Of a stretch of DNA of 56,488 nt, positions 42,605-52,495 are shown one piece after another. The DNA is from Gammaproteobacteria bacterium (lineage in GTDB: Bacteria > Pseudomonadota > Gammaproteobacteria > Coxiellales > Coxiellaceae): NCBI GenBank assembly GCA_026399315.1, contig JAPLRF010000036.1:1-56488 (forward strand). The letters run 5' to 3'. The first letter of the stretch is position 1. Each line of letters opens with the position of its first letter. A model generated the notes under the pieces. That model did no database searches. It was not told the origin of the DNA and saw only the letters and a list, made by a program, of their open reading frames with translations. The position numbers and the translations under genes were made by a program.

Positions 42605-45600
42605 ATGAGAATGACACAATACATTTACAAACGATTACAAGAAGAATTTCCTGAATTATTTGTTGCGCCTGAAACATCAGGCGAAGTATCTTCGCTATTT
42701 TCAGCGTTTCTACCTGAAGTTGCTTTATCAAATTCATCGCAAAACCCTTGGGGACAATATGGCAATCGTGCTGTACCTCTGAAAAGAAAAACAATCCTGC
42801 TTTCATTCGATGGACTTGAAAATCTTCCCTTTTCAGCATTAAATCACATTGATCGTTTGGTGTGCTTTTTAAAACGCGCAGGCTTTGTAGTATTGCTTTC
42901 CGTGGGAAATACGCTTGAGGAATATGATTTACAGTTATTTAACAGAGAAGAAATAAAAAAAGTGTCTTGCCTGTCGAGATCAGCGCTGTCTCAAATGGCA
43001 ATGGATCAAAGAAAAGTGAAGGCGGATGACATTTTTTTTATTGATGATATAAAAATCCAAAGTGACTGTGATTACATTCAAAAATTTAATTTAAATATTT
43101 TAGAGATAGAAGGGGAAAGTGTTCGTGAATCTTATAAAATGACTGAATCAAGTGATCAAATTCCAGAGGAAGGAGAAACAGATGGTGCTTATTCATTGGT
43201 TTTAACCGTAAATGTCCCCTTGCAAATAGAAGATTTTATTTCTGAGCATATCAATGCTGCTTATATAAAGGTTAATTTTGATAACAAAGTTGTTTATAAT
43301 CAAAAAATTCCAATGTTAAAAAACTTATATTATCTCGGATTAAATTCTAAGTACTATCTTCAAAATATTTTAATGTTCAAACCCAGTTTAACGCATCTTG
43401 AAATTCTCCATTCTGAAAATTACAGAAATGTATTTGCATTACAGGCAAATTCAGAGGAGATTGTTTTTCCCGAGTTAAGGGAATTAACAATAAACGAAAA
43501 ATGCGCGGAAATGATACGGACTCCACTGATATTAAATGCGCCAAAGCTAAGCTACTTGTATTTAAAAGTTCGGTTTTTGGGTGAGACCATTGATCTTCGG
43601 TTATTGAAATCATTAACAAGCCTTGAAATAGATTATAGTAATTTTCCAAGGAGTAAGTTGGATACGTTAGTTACTTTTTTGACGGAGGTGAATCCAAACT
43701 TAATTGAATTAAGGGTGACGGGTGAAGTAACCACGCTCGGCACATTGCTGCCTGTTATTGAGAAGACGCCCAATTTACGCAACTTGAAATTAGATGAAAC
43801 ATGTGTTGTTGAAAATGAAATTCATGAAATCAGTAAAAAATATCCCGATCTGATAATTAGCATTCATTATAGCGTAAATTTTAGAGGCAGTCGAACAAAA
43901 AATAAAATCAATGGCGCGCGGCTAATTGACCGTCAGCATAATCCCGAATTTCCAGGCGCATCAGCATCTTCTTTAACTTCAGTGATGGAGAAAGAAAAAC
44001 GCGAAAACAACAAAGAAATTTCGGGAAAGGGGAAAGAGGATAATTTTGTTTATCAAACTGAGAGTGATCTAAAATTAGATTTCGATACGCAGCATGATCA
44101 AACCCTGACGCATATAATGCGTCCAGCGTGTAAGCATTTAACCAAAAATTTTCCAAGTCATTTCGCTTATACTCGCGATTCGGTTTATTTTTTAAATAAT
44201 GACATTGAAAAAGAGGAAATGAAAGAAAAAGTGTTGGAGTCATATATTATTCCTCAAAAAAACAAAAATTCAGTATTGGATTTATATGAATTTAATCAAA
44301 AAATAAACGTAAGATGCAATGAAGAAATTAAATTAAAGTCACTGTCTACCAAGGACAGATTGATTGATTTATGCTTGAATGGAAAAACATTGACGTCAGA
44401 TGATGTTGAAGTGTTGTACGACGACTTGGGTTTCTATCATGTCAAATTTTTAAAGCAACTTAATGGTCAGCTCAGTTATGCGATTGATGTTTCCACTGCT
44501 CCTGTGCACATTCCACAAGACCTGCCTGAAAAATTAATGTTATATATTAATAATATAAAGAGCTTTCCGTCTTTTGGTGTTGAACCATTGTCTGGAATAT
44601 TGATAACAAAAAAAAGAAAATTAATGGCGATGTATCATCAAAAAAAGGCGTCGTGTCGACACCGCGTTCCAGTATTACTCTACTTATTTTCAGAATTAAA
44701 AAAAGAATATCCGATTGATTATAAAAATATTCAAATACGTGGCGCAGCACGAGGCGGCGTACATGAAAACATTGAGATATCGGTTGATGACGGTAAAACG
44801 TGGTGTGAAGAAGATTTGGGCGGGTTTGAAACAAAGACAGAATATCTATCACCTGTTTTACTGCCTATTTCATTCTCAGCTAAAAGTGAAGTACAGCACG
44901 ACACTTTTTTTGAGGTGCTTGGCAAAATCAACAGTGACCCTGGGAAAAATATATTCTTATGTTTAAATGAATCGGATGATATTTACCGTTGTGTATTGCA
45001 AATAAAACACACCTGCCTTAAAAGGCCTGTTTTTTATATTCACTCACCAGATGATCTGCAAACCAGTGTGAAAGTTATATCGATAAATGCAAGCAGAACT
45101 GAATGTTTGGTAACATCAGCTGGTAATTTAGAGCGCTTCTTAATTGAAAATGAACATAAAATCCCTGTGATCGTTGTGAACTGGGAGAATTTTTCACCTT
45201 TAAATATTTTAAAAGTAAACTCTATTATTACCAATAGTAATAGAAAAATTGGCAATATTTTCATATCAAGCAATGTTACTGTGGTCGGCCTGCACAGTAA
45301 AAATGAAAAATTAGCTGATTTGTTGCTGGACACCTCTTTTGTATCGCGACACGCTAGTGGTGGAGTTCGTGATTTTTCAAGTAATAAAATTCCCGCGATT
45401 CAGGTGCGCGAAGAGGCGTGCTCACATGAGATAATATTGAAAATCAATTTGCACTGCTCCTCTCGCTGGCGAGATATTTTAATAGGCAAGGTAGTGCTTG
45501 ATCAGGATAGATTAATTTGGCGTGATGGTCTTTTGTTTGAAGCGTACGAAAATACCGATATCAATGCGATTGAGTTAATTAATCCTCCGACTTCTTCTCC

Positions 45601-48139
45601 TGAGTTTCAGAATTTTGTCAGCGACTTACGATTGGGTGAGGCATTTTTCGCCCTGAATCAATCTATAAAAATAAAACAAAAAATGAAAATAAAGATTATT
45701 GAAAGTGCATTATTTTTTAATTCAAAAAATATAAATTTTCTGAGCGTTGATATTGTGCCAGAAAAGATGATTATGATAAACCAATATACATTTGAATTAT
45801 GTCTGCATAACAAAAAAATTACCGAGATTGGATTATTGAAATCTGAAAATGGCCTTATCGCATTGCGCAAGGGCGGTTCGTTGGAGTTGTGTTTGTGTGA
45901 ATCGCTAACCCAATCTCAATGGTCTTTACTGTTGGCGGAGCTTGAAAAACATAATGTTATGCTCACACTTTACTTTTTGCCTGATGCTAAAATTCCAAGA
46001 ATAATGAATAGCGATATTAAAGTAATTGAAATAAAAAATAAATCTTCTTGTGAAAATCACTTTATCATTTCAAATAACATTAGCAAGACAGTTTCAGGAT
46101 TGAGATCACAATTTGGAAATGTAAAAGTAATTGATATTTCTGAAATGAGTGTTGATGATTTGCTTTGCAGGATTACATTTACAAAATGTAATGATAAATT
46201 TAGATTTCAAAAAAAAATGAGCGCTGTTTGGAACGCTTTAAGAGAGGGTGGGACGGTCATTTTAAAAGGACGAATTTCGAATGAAATATTTTCCTGCCTG
46301 GCTAGTTTTTTTTCAACAACCCCTTATTTTATGTTGGAAGGAATTGTATATCAGTTCAAAGGGAAGTTAATTATTGTATCGGACGCTACTTTTTCGCCAC
46401 CATACTGGTTGAACGTCAAGAAAAAAGACGAGCCGGAATTCATTAAGATAAACATACCGCACATTGAAACAAAAGAAATTGATCCTGGTGATTTATCGCT
46501 TTTTGCCTGTGAAACATTTGAAGAAAACCGCTTAAATTCCATTTTATCTATTTTGACAGTTTCGCCTTATGTTGTGCTAGAGGGATCGCCCGGTGTTGGA
46601 AAAAGCTATTTTATTCGAGAGCTGGAAAGGAAGAGCAATGTAAAAATCTATCGAGAAAAGGATATTAATTTATGGGCGACCGATAATTTTCCTGGATTAA
46701 AGATTTTATTCCGTGATGAAATTAATTTACGGAATACGGATTGCAGTCAGGACAGTGATTTGCTGAATGATCCGCCTTCAATTTACATTGGCGGAGAATA
46801 TTTTCCTTTGGGGGAGAATTGCAAAATCATGTACACTCAAAATCCAATTGTAGTGGGTGGCGTCAGATCAGAGCAAAAGTTATTCGGCTTGTTTTTGGGT
46901 GTTAAATGTCAATTTGAAGAAATGTCTGGCGCTTTCATGTTACATAGAATTTTAACGCCTATTCTTGAAACGACATTCGAGCCAGCAGTGTCAGCATTGC
47001 GTGCAAAAAATATTTTGATGAACAGTGGAAATAGTCGCAGTATTCGTGACCTTCAATTAAAAGCAATTGTAGCTTGCGTCACCGAAAGATATCCTGTGCC
47101 TGCGTATCCCCCTGTCAACACAGCTCAAGTTTGTATCGACACTAACGGTTTTATTTTGACTGCTTCTCGCTTTGATCAACATGCAGCTATGCATGAGCTA
47201 CTTAATTCGCGTATTTACAAGCGTGAACTACCTGACAGTGCGCCCGATGCGGCAAAATATGGCGGCAATAATGGTATGATTTTACAAGGCCCTGCTGGTG
47301 TAGGGAAAAGTGATTTTTTTTTAAAGGAATTGCTGAGCGCAGGATATGTAAATGGCAATCTACCTGTTAAAGCGCCGGCGGAAATCGAAGCCAGGAATCA
47401 TGGTAAAATTTATTATTGTTTGCCGCCAGAATCGGATGAAGAAGCAATTTTAGGTTTTCTAGATAAGGCATTTCATGAAGGTGCTATTTTATTGTTCGAT
47501 GAGATCGACAGCTGCCCGTTAGAAAAAATCTTTAATGCTTATTTAACAGGAGAAGACTTAAACGGTGGTCGACCAACACAGGCTGGCTTTATGTTATTTT
47601 GCACAGCCAATGGCGCGCATAATAAAGGTCGAGGCATTTTGACTGAAGCATTTCTATCTCGTTTTGTAGTCAAAGTTTTTGGTGAATATGCGCGTGATGA
47701 GTTAATTCAAATTCTTGAAGCAAAATATATTCCGCCTGGTTTGGGCGTTAAGTATCTGCAAGAATGCATTGTGATGAAAAAAATTATCAACTTCGTTGTA
47801 GATGAATTTTTAACCCAGCAAAATAAAAAGGAATTTGATTCGCCGCCAACCTTTAGGGATTTGGAAAATTTTTGCAGCACATTTTTTGAAAGTACCTATC
47901 CTTTGTTTCGTGCGACATTATCATTTGAGCAGTATCAGTTTATGCTGAGCTATCGCAATCACCCTCGCATGAAAATAATAACGGAACACTTGTTGTCTGG
48001 CGTCATTAACGCAAGGGAAACATCTGTTGCTGCATTGGTCGAAAAATTAAAAACAAGCGGTGGAGCTTGTTCGCTATTTTCGCCGCGCGACAATGCCAAT
48101 AATAATGATCATTTTATTGGCCCGAGTTATTCCGCCTGA
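42605..48139 (+). CDS. Giant protein with LRR-like region and two AAA (dynein-related type) ATPase modules
   Basis: 1844 residues from the ATG with GGAGA 5 bases upstream; an in-frame GTG six codons earlier lies upstream of that site. About 235-420 is leucine-rich-repeat-like (LTHLEILHSEN, FPELRELTINEKC, LKSLTSLEIDYSN, LRNLKLDETC). A charged linker follows near 460-490, then about 800 residues with no family I know. Walker A GSPGVGKS near 1327 with RDEIN near 1370, and GPAGVGKS near 1562 with LLFDEIDS near 1630, CTANGAH and EAFLSRF, mark two MoxR/dynein-like (AAA_5) modules. LRR plus NTPase recalls NLR-type sensors, but order and ATPase class differ. AT-rich; no signal peptide. Candidate effector or defence ATPase; inference only. 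Its end overlaps udk by 13 bases. Confidence 0.8.
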   Translation: MRMTQYIYKRLQEEFPELFVAPETSGEVSSLFSAFLPEVALSNSSQNPWGQYGNRAVPLKRKTILLSFDGLENLPFSALNHIDRLVCFLKRAGFVVLLSVGNTLEEYDLQLFNREEIKKVSCLSRSALSQMAMDQRKVKADDIFFIDDIKIQSDCDYIQKFNLNILEIEGESVRESYKMTESSDQIPEEGETDGAYSLVLTVNVPLQIEDFISEHINAAYIKVNFDNKVVYNQKIPMLKNLYYLGLNSKYYLQNILMFKPSLTHLEILHSENYRNVFALQANSEEIVFPELRELTINEKCAEMIRTPLILNAPKLSYLYLKVRFLGETIDLRLLKSLTSLEIDYSNFPRSKLDTLVTFLTEVNPNLIELRVTGEVTTLGTLLPVIEKTPNLRNLKLDETCVVENEIHEISKKYPDLIISIHYSVNFRGSRTKNKINGARLIDRQHNPEFPGASASSLTSVMEKEKRENNKEISGKGKEDNFVYQTESDLKLDFDTQHDQTLTHIMRPACKHLTKNFPSHFAYTRDSVYFLNNDIEKEEMKEKVLESYIIPQKNKNSVLDLYEFNQKINVRCNEEIKLKSLSTKDRLIDLCLNGKTLTSDDVEVLYDDLGFYHVKFLKQLNGQLSYAIDVSTAPVHIPQDLPEKLMLYINNIKSFPSFGVEPLSGILITKKRKLMAMYHQKKASCRHRVPVLLYLFSELKKEYPIDYKNIQIRGAARGGVHENIEISVDDGKTWCEEDLGGFETKTEYLSPVLLPISFSAKSEVQHDTFFEVLGKINSDPGKNIFLCLNESDDIYRCVLQIKHTCLKRPVFYIHSPDDLQTSVKVISINASRTECLVTSAGNLERFLIENEHKIPVIVVNWENFSPLNILKVNSIITNSNRKIGNIFISSNVTVVGLHSKNEKLADLLLDTSFVSRHASGGVRDFSSNKIPAIQVREEACSHEIILKINLHCSSRWRDILIGKVVLDQDRLIWRDGLLFEAYENTDINAIELINPPTSSPEFQNFVSDLRLGEAFFALNQSIKIKQKMKIKIIESALFFNSKNINFLSVDIVPEKMIMINQYTFELCLHNKKITEIGLLKSENGLIALRKGGSLELCLCESLTQSQWSLLLAELEKHNVMLTLYFLPDAKIPRIMNSDIKVIEIKNKSSCENHFIISNNISKTVSGLRSQFGNVKVIDISEMSVDDLLCRITFTKCNDKFRFQKKMSAVWNALREGGTVILKGRISNEIFSCLASFFSTTPYFMLEGIVYQFKGKLIIVSDATFSPPYWLNVKKKDEPEFIKINIPHIETKEIDPGDLSLFACETFEENRLNSILSILTVSPYVVLEGSPGVGKSYFIRELERKSNVKIYREKDINLWATDNFPGLKILFRDEINLRNTDCSQDSDLLNDPPSIYIGGEYFPLGENCKIMYTQNPIVVGGVRSEQKLFGLFLGVKCQFEEMSGAFMLHRILTPILETTFEPAVSALRAKNILMNSGNSRSIRDLQLKAIVACVTERYPVPAYPPVNTAQVCIDTNGFILTASRFDQHAAMHELLNSRIYKRELPDSAPDAAKYGGNNGMILQGPAGVGKSDFFLKELLSAGYVNGNLPVKAPAEIEARNHGKIYYCLPPESDEEAILGFLDKAFHEGAILLFDEIDSCPLEKIFNAYLTGEDLNGGRPTQAGFMLFCTANGAHNKGRGILTEAFLSRFVVKVFGEYARDELIQILEAKYIPPGLGVKYLQECIVMKKIINFVVDEFLTQQNKKEFDSPPTFRDLENFCSTFFESTYPLFRATLSFEQYQFMLSYRNHPRMKIITEHLLSGVINARETSVAALVEKLKTSGGACSLFSPRDNANNNDHFIGPSYSA

Positions 48140-48756
48140 TCAAGCAGCTCGCGCATTTTGGCTTTAATCATGTCAATTGCAATTCTGTTTTCGCCGCCGC
48201 GTGGCACAATTAAATCTGCATATCGCTTGCTGGGTTCAATGAATTGCAAATACATTGGGCGAACGGTGTTCTGATATTGCTCTAAAATAGACTCAAGAGA
48301 GCGCCCACGCTCCAATAAATCGCGTTTTAAACGACGAATTAAGCAGGTATCAAGAGGGGTGTCCATAAAAATACGAATATCCATTGCTTCACGCAATGCT
48401 TGATCAACAAACAATAAAATGCCTTCTAGGACAATAATGCGGTGCTGACCAATTGAGCGTGTTTCTGTTTTGCGTTGATGTAAGTTGAAGTCGTAGCAGG
48501 GGATTTCAATGCTTTTCCCTTGCTGTAATTCCTTTAGGTGATGGAACAATAATTCATGGTCGAATGCGTCAGGATGATCGAAATTCATTTTTGCGCGTTC
48601 TTCAAAGGGAATGTGCGGTAAATGCTTGTAATAGGAGTCTTCGGAAATAACAACTACCCGTTCAGATCCAATTTCATTCACGATGGTGTTGGCAAGTAAG
48701 CTTTTTCCGGATGCGGAAGCGCCTGAAATGCCGATAATGATAGTGTGAGTTGACAT
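48127..48756 (-). CDS. udk: Uridine kinase
   Basis: Phosphorylates uridine and cytidine with GTP/ATP in pyrimidine salvage. 209 residues (E. coli 213). Walker A GISGASASGKSLLA, then VISEDSYYKHLPHIPFEERAKMNFDHPDAFD and IPCYDFNLHQRKTE substrate motifs, VLEGILLFVD and the lid RRLKRDLLERGRSLESIL. Convergent with the giant gene, ends overlapping by 13 bases. Confidence 0.96.
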   Translation of the reverse strand: MSTHTIIIGISGASASGKSLLANTIVNEIGSERVVVISEDSYYKHLPHIPFEERAKMNFDHPDAFDHELLFHHLKELQQGKSIEIPCYDFNLHQRKTETRSIGQHRIIVLEGILLFVDQALREAMDIRIFMDTPLDTCLIRRLKRDLLERGRSLESILEQYQNTVRPMYLQFIEPSKRYADLIVPRGGENRIAIDMIKAKMRELLDQAE

Positions 48757-48837
48757 GAGATCATCTCTTTAATTTAAAGAAGTGATTATAGCGAGATATG
48801 GTTTTGGTGCAATAGATCTATTGATAAACTGTATCAT

Positions 48838-48866
48838 TTGTCTTTGCTGATCTTCTTGCCTATAAT
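48838..48866 (+). promoter_or_regulatory. Promoter of asd
   Basis: -35 TTGTCT (48838-48843), 17-base spacer, perfect -10 TATAAT (48861-48866), about 40 bases before the asd ATG. Confidence 0.6.
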
Positions 48867-48905
48867 TCTACCTTATGTGGCACAGCAGAATAAGCGGGTA
48901 GTTTA

Positions 48906-49928
48906 ATGATAAAAAAATTCAATATCGCTATCGTCGGCGCAACAGGGCTTGTCGGAGAAGCCTTGTTAACCATTTTAGCGGAACGCAATTTTCCAGTAGA
49001 AAAGTTATTTCCATTGGCGAGCGAAAAATCAGCGGGACAGTCTGTTTTATTTCACGACACTGAATTTACCGTTGAAGCACTGTCTAGTTTTGACTTCTCA
49101 AAAGCTGATATCGCTTTTTTTGCAGCAGGAACGGATATTTCATTACGATACGCGCCAATTGCCGCAAAAGCAGGCTGCACGGTTATCGACAAATCAACCG
49201 CTTTCCGCGCAGATAAAAATATTCCCTTGGTCGTGCCTGAGGTCAATCCAGAAGCATTAAAAAACTATCGCGACAATAATATTATTGCCAACCCCAATTG
49301 TTCTACAATTCCCTTGGTTGTTGCTATTAAGCCTATTTATGATGAATTTGGTGTTAATCGAATTAATATCGCAACCTATCAGTCTGTTTCTGGTGCTGGA
49401 AAACAAGGTATTGAAGCGCTTGCAGCGGAAACTGCTATTTTATTAAACGGACAAGAGATTGAAAAATTAAGCCTGGGAAAACAAATCGCCTTTAATGTTA
49501 TTCCAAAAATTGATGCGTTTTATGATAATGCCTACACATTAGAAGAAATGAAATTGGTGTGGGAAACGCAAAAAATAATGGGGGATGGGAATATTTTAAT
49601 TAATCCAACAGCGGTTCGCGTGCCTGTTTTTTTTGGGCATTCTGCAGCAGTCCACATTGAAACTAAAAGATTTGCTGATGCTAAGGCGGTAAAGCAATTA
49701 TTAGCAAAAACGCCTGGCATTATTGTTATTGATGGTGATGATTATCCAACGCCTGTCACTGATGCGGCAAATCAAGATGCGGTTTTTGTTGGCCGCATAC
49801 GCAATGATATATCTCATAAAAATGGTATTGATTTGTGGATTGTGTCTGATAATGTGCGAAAGGGTGCCGCACTCAATGCCATTCAAATTGCGGAATTATT
49901 AATTCAGAATTCATTTTATCGGCATTGA
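48906..49928 (+). CDS. asd: Aspartate-semialdehyde dehydrogenase
   Basis: Reduces aspartyl phosphate to the semialdehyde, feeding DapA. 340 residues, the shorter form found in Gram-positives and as Asd2 in Vibrio, rather than the 367-residue enteric form. NADP-binding GATGLVGEALL, catalytic Cys in ANPNCSTIPLV, Gln in YQSVSGAGKQG, and the His in FFGHSAAVHIETK. AGCGGGTAGTTTA before the ATG. Convergent with nadE, with only five bases between the stops. Confidence 0.96.
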   Translation: MIKKFNIAIVGATGLVGEALLTILAERNFPVEKLFPLASEKSAGQSVLFHDTEFTVEALSSFDFSKADIAFFAAGTDISLRYAPIAAKAGCTVIDKSTAFRADKNIPLVVPEVNPEALKNYRDNNIIANPNCSTIPLVVAIKPIYDEFGVNRINIATYQSVSGAGKQGIEALAAETAILLNGQEIEKLSLGKQIAFNVIPKIDAFYDNAYTLEEMKLVWETQKIMGDGNILINPTAVRVPVFFGHSAAVHIETKRFADAKAVKQLLAKTPGIIVIDGDDYPTPVTDAANQDAVFVGRIRNDISHKNGIDLWIVSDNVRKGAALNAIQIAELLIQNSFYRH

Positions 49929-49933
49929 GGAAA

Positions 49934-51562
49934 TTATTTGTTTGAGCGCGTATAGCCTGAGGTAATCGGATACCGCCTGTCTTTCCCAAATGCGCGCTGC
50001 GTTAAACGAATACCAATCGGTGCTTGTCGACGTTTATACTCATTAAAATTAATCATTCGAACGACATCATCCACTGTTTTTTTATCGAATCCAGCAGATA
50101 TAATTTCCGTTGGCTCTTCATCTTTTTCAATATAGCGTTCTAAAATTTCATCCAGGATGTCGTAGGGCGGTAATTTATCTTGATCTGTTTGATCGTGTTT
50201 TAATTCTGCGGTGGGCGCACGGGTAAATACACGTTCAGGAATGACGGCATTTAAATGATTTCTATACCGTGACAGGGCATACACCAATGTTTTAGGCACA
50301 TCTTTTAAAACAGAAAATCCACCTGCCATGTCGCCATATAAAGTTGCATAGCCTACAGACAATTCACTTTTATTGCCTGTCGTTAACACAATATTTCCAA
50401 ATTTGTTCGAATAAGCCATTAATAACATGCCGCGAATACGTGCTTGCAAATTTTCTTCGGTTGCATCGGCTGCTTTATTATTAAAAATAGGTGCCAGGGT
50501 TTGTAAATAATTTTCGAGCAAGTGATCAATTGAAATAATGTGATATTGCACGCCCAGCGCATCTGCTTCGCTGATCGCATCATCAATACTCATTTTCGCT
50601 GTGAATTGAGATGGCATAATAAGAGCGATAACTTTATCAGCACCTATCGCGTCCGCAGCAATGGCCAGTGTTAATGCGGAATCTATTCCGCCCGATAAAC
50701 CAATAATAGCCCCCGGAAAATTATTTTTTAATATGTAATCCCGCACACCCAATTTGAGTGTTTCATAAATTTGTGTTTCTTGCGAAGCCCGCTCGGGTAA
50801 CTTTTGCTGTGCAATTTCTAGGACGTTATTGTTTTGATGAATTTCAACGAGCATGATATTTTCGACAAAATAGGGCGCCTGCTGACAGCGATTGCCGCTG
50901 GAATCAATCACCATCGACCCGCCATCAAAAACCAATTCATCCTGTCCGCCAATTATGTTGGCATAGATAATCGGTAAATGGGTTTCAAGAGTGCGTTGCT
51001 TTAAAGTGGTTTCGCGTGCGCGAATTTGATTTCGATCATAAGGCGAAGCGTTAATGGTTATAATTAATTCCGCCCCCGCTTTTTTAGCTTGTAATACAGG
51101 GTTAGAATGCCAAATGTCTTCGCAAATCAGCAATCCAATTTTAATGCCGTTTATTTCAAATACGCAGGGCTTGTTGCCTTCTGTAAAATAACGTTTCTCG
51201 TCAAACACAGTAAAATTGGGTAATTCTTGTTTTGCGTAATCAGCAACAACGCTCCCGTTTTGAATAAAAGCAGCCTTATTATAGAGCGCCTCACCCTGAC
51301 GTTCAGGATATCCTAAAATAACGCCTGTTTTTCCGATGTTTTTTTCAATGTGTAATAGAGCGCGTCGGCAACGTTTTTCAAATCCAGGGCGAAATAAAAG
51401 ATCTTCTGGGGGGTAGCCGGTTAACGCCAATTCCGGGAAAATAACGCAGTCGACAGGATGTTGTTTTGTAATCTTATTTGTTTCTTCAATAATTCTTTCA
51501 GCGTTCCCGTCAATATCACCGACAAGAAAGTTAAGTTGAGCAATGGCAAGGCGTAACTTCAT
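49934..51562 (-). CDS. nadE: Glutamine-dependent NAD+ synthetase
   Basis: Amidates deamido-NAD to NAD using glutamine. 542 residues. N-terminal CN-hydrolase glutaminase domain (LALTGYPPEDLLFRPGF; catalytic Cys in GLLICEDIWH), C-terminal ATP-pyrophosphatase domain with the P-loop GLSGGIDSALTLAIA and TTGNKSELSVGYATLYGDMAGGF. The start overlaps the stop of the upstream small gene by four bases. Confidence 0.96.
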   Translation of the reverse strand: MKLRLAIAQLNFLVGDIDGNAERIIEETNKITKQHPVDCVIFPELALTGYPPEDLLFRPGFEKRCRRALLHIEKNIGKTGVILGYPERQGEALYNKAAFIQNGSVVADYAKQELPNFTVFDEKRYFTEGNKPCVFEINGIKIGLLICEDIWHSNPVLQAKKAGAELIITINASPYDRNQIRARETTLKQRTLETHLPIIYANIIGGQDELVFDGGSMVIDSSGNRCQQAPYFVENIMLVEIHQNNNVLEIAQQKLPERASQETQIYETLKLGVRDYILKNNFPGAIIGLSGGIDSALTLAIAADAIGADKVIALIMPSQFTAKMSIDDAISEADALGVQYHIISIDHLLENYLQTLAPIFNNKAADATEENLQARIRGMLLMAYSNKFGNIVLTTGNKSELSVGYATLYGDMAGGFSVLKDVPKTLVYALSRYRNHLNAVIPERVFTRAPTAELKHDQTDQDKLPPYDILDEILERYIEKDEEPTEIISAGFDKKTVDDVVRMINFNEYKRRQAPIGIRLTQRAFGKDRRYPITSGYTRSNK

Positions 51563-51927
51563 ATTATTAATCCCGCGGTTACTTTTCGTCCTTCAGAAAT
51601 TAATACGGTGTATGTTCGACAAGCTGCTGCTGTATTCATGCATTCAATGTGAAATTGCTTTTCAAGCAAACAAGCTAGCTTTTTCGCGCGCGGAATAACT
51701 CTATTAATGCCCGTTCCCAGCAAAATAATGTCGGGCTTAAAATCTAAAAATAATAATAAGTCTTCGTCAGTAATGGCTTCTATTGATTGCGGTTTCCAAT
51801 TGGGCATTAATTTCTCGGGTGAGACAATTAAGCTGTGCGTATAAATTTCATTATTAATTTTAATGTTGTGCGCCGTGATGGACTGAATTTGATATGTTGC
51901 GTTACTGTTGTCCTGGGTTAGTACCAT
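51559..51927 (-). CDS. Mth938/DUF498-like protein
   Basis: 122 residues from the ATG at 51927, which matches the usual family N terminus; an in-frame GTG 20 codons upstream would add an atypical extension. Family pattern: ITAHNIKINNEIYTHSLIVSP, then DIILLGTG and the C-terminal CMNTAAACRTYTVLISEGR. Related proteins act in respiratory complex I assembly in mitochondria (NDUFAF3) and are otherwise uncharacterised. Overlaps nadE (four bases), so the two are one operon. Confidence 0.85.
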   Translation of the reverse strand: MVLTQDNSNATYQIQSITAHNIKINNEIYTHSLIVSPEKLMPNWKPQSIEAITDEDLLLFLDFKPDIILLGTGINRVIPRAKKLACLLEKQFHIECMNTAAACRTYTVLISEGRKVTAGLII

Positions 51928-52008
51928 GTTAATCTCTGCTGTCAAATACGAATAGGGGTATTCTACCTCTATTTTTCCGCTACTCACACTCCCGCTGACA
52001 CTTTTTCA

Positions 52009-52036
52009 TTGCACTTCGAACACGTCATGATAGAAT
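52009..52036 (+). promoter_or_regulatory. Promoter of the rpsF operon
   Basis: -35 TTGCAC, 16-base spacer, -10 TAGAAT (52031-52036). Transcription would start near 52043, leaving a leader of about 58 bases. Confidence 0.6.
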
Positions 52037-52055
52037 ACGCGTTCTTTAAACCTTG

Positions 52056-52078
52056 CTCCACCGCAATAATGCGGGGGG
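52056..52078 (+). promoter_or_regulatory. Leader hairpin, candidate S6:S18 autoregulatory element
   Basis: CCGCA (52061-52065) pairs with TGCGG (52070-52074) around ATAA; below a bulged A, CTCC pairs with GGGG. The direct repeat TTAAACC flanks the hairpin. In many bacteria the rpsF leader folds into a hairpin with a CCG-containing bulge bound by S6 and S18; position and CACCG sequence fit, but the full consensus was not checked. Confidence 0.45.
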
Positions 52079-52100
52079 CTTTAAACCAAAAGGGGATAAC

Positions 52101-52478
52101 ATGAGACATTACGAAATTGTCTTTTTAGTACATCCTGACCAAAGCGGTCAGGTACCTTCCATGATTCAACGCTACCAAACCATCATCAAAAATGGCGCTG
52201 GCAAAATGCATCGCCTGGAAGATTGGGGTCGCCGTCCATTAGCTTATCCTATCGACAAGGTGCATAAAGCGCATTACGTATTAATGAACATAGAATGTTC
52301 TGATGCTGTGCTTGCTGAAATTGAAACTGCTTTCCGTTTTAATGACATGGTTATTCGCAACCTAATATTGCGTTGTAATCACGCTGTTACGGGTCAATCT
52401 CCAATGGCAAAAAAAGCAAGCGATCAAAGCAGCAGCCGTCCAACAAGACATCATTCTGATGATCGTAATGAAGAATAA
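52101..52478 (+). CDS. rpsF: 30S ribosomal protein S6
   Basis: 125 residues from the ATG after AGGGGAT; the frame is open 48 bases upstream, but S6 starts [15 protein letters not shown]. Seen: [26 protein letters not shown] and [14 protein letters not shown]. Binds S18 in the small-subunit platform. The C-terminal 25 residues are Ser/Lys/His-rich and variable, as usual. First gene of rpsF-rpsR-DUF2232-rplI. Confidence 0.98.
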   Translation: MRHYEIVFLVHPDQSGQVPSMIQRYQTIIKNGAGKMHRLEDWGRRPLAYPIDKVHKAHYVLMNIECSDAVLAEIETAFRFNDMVIRNLILRCNHAVTGQSPMAKKASDQSSSRPTRHHSDDRNEE

Positions 52479-52495
52479 TAAATAAAGAGGGATAT

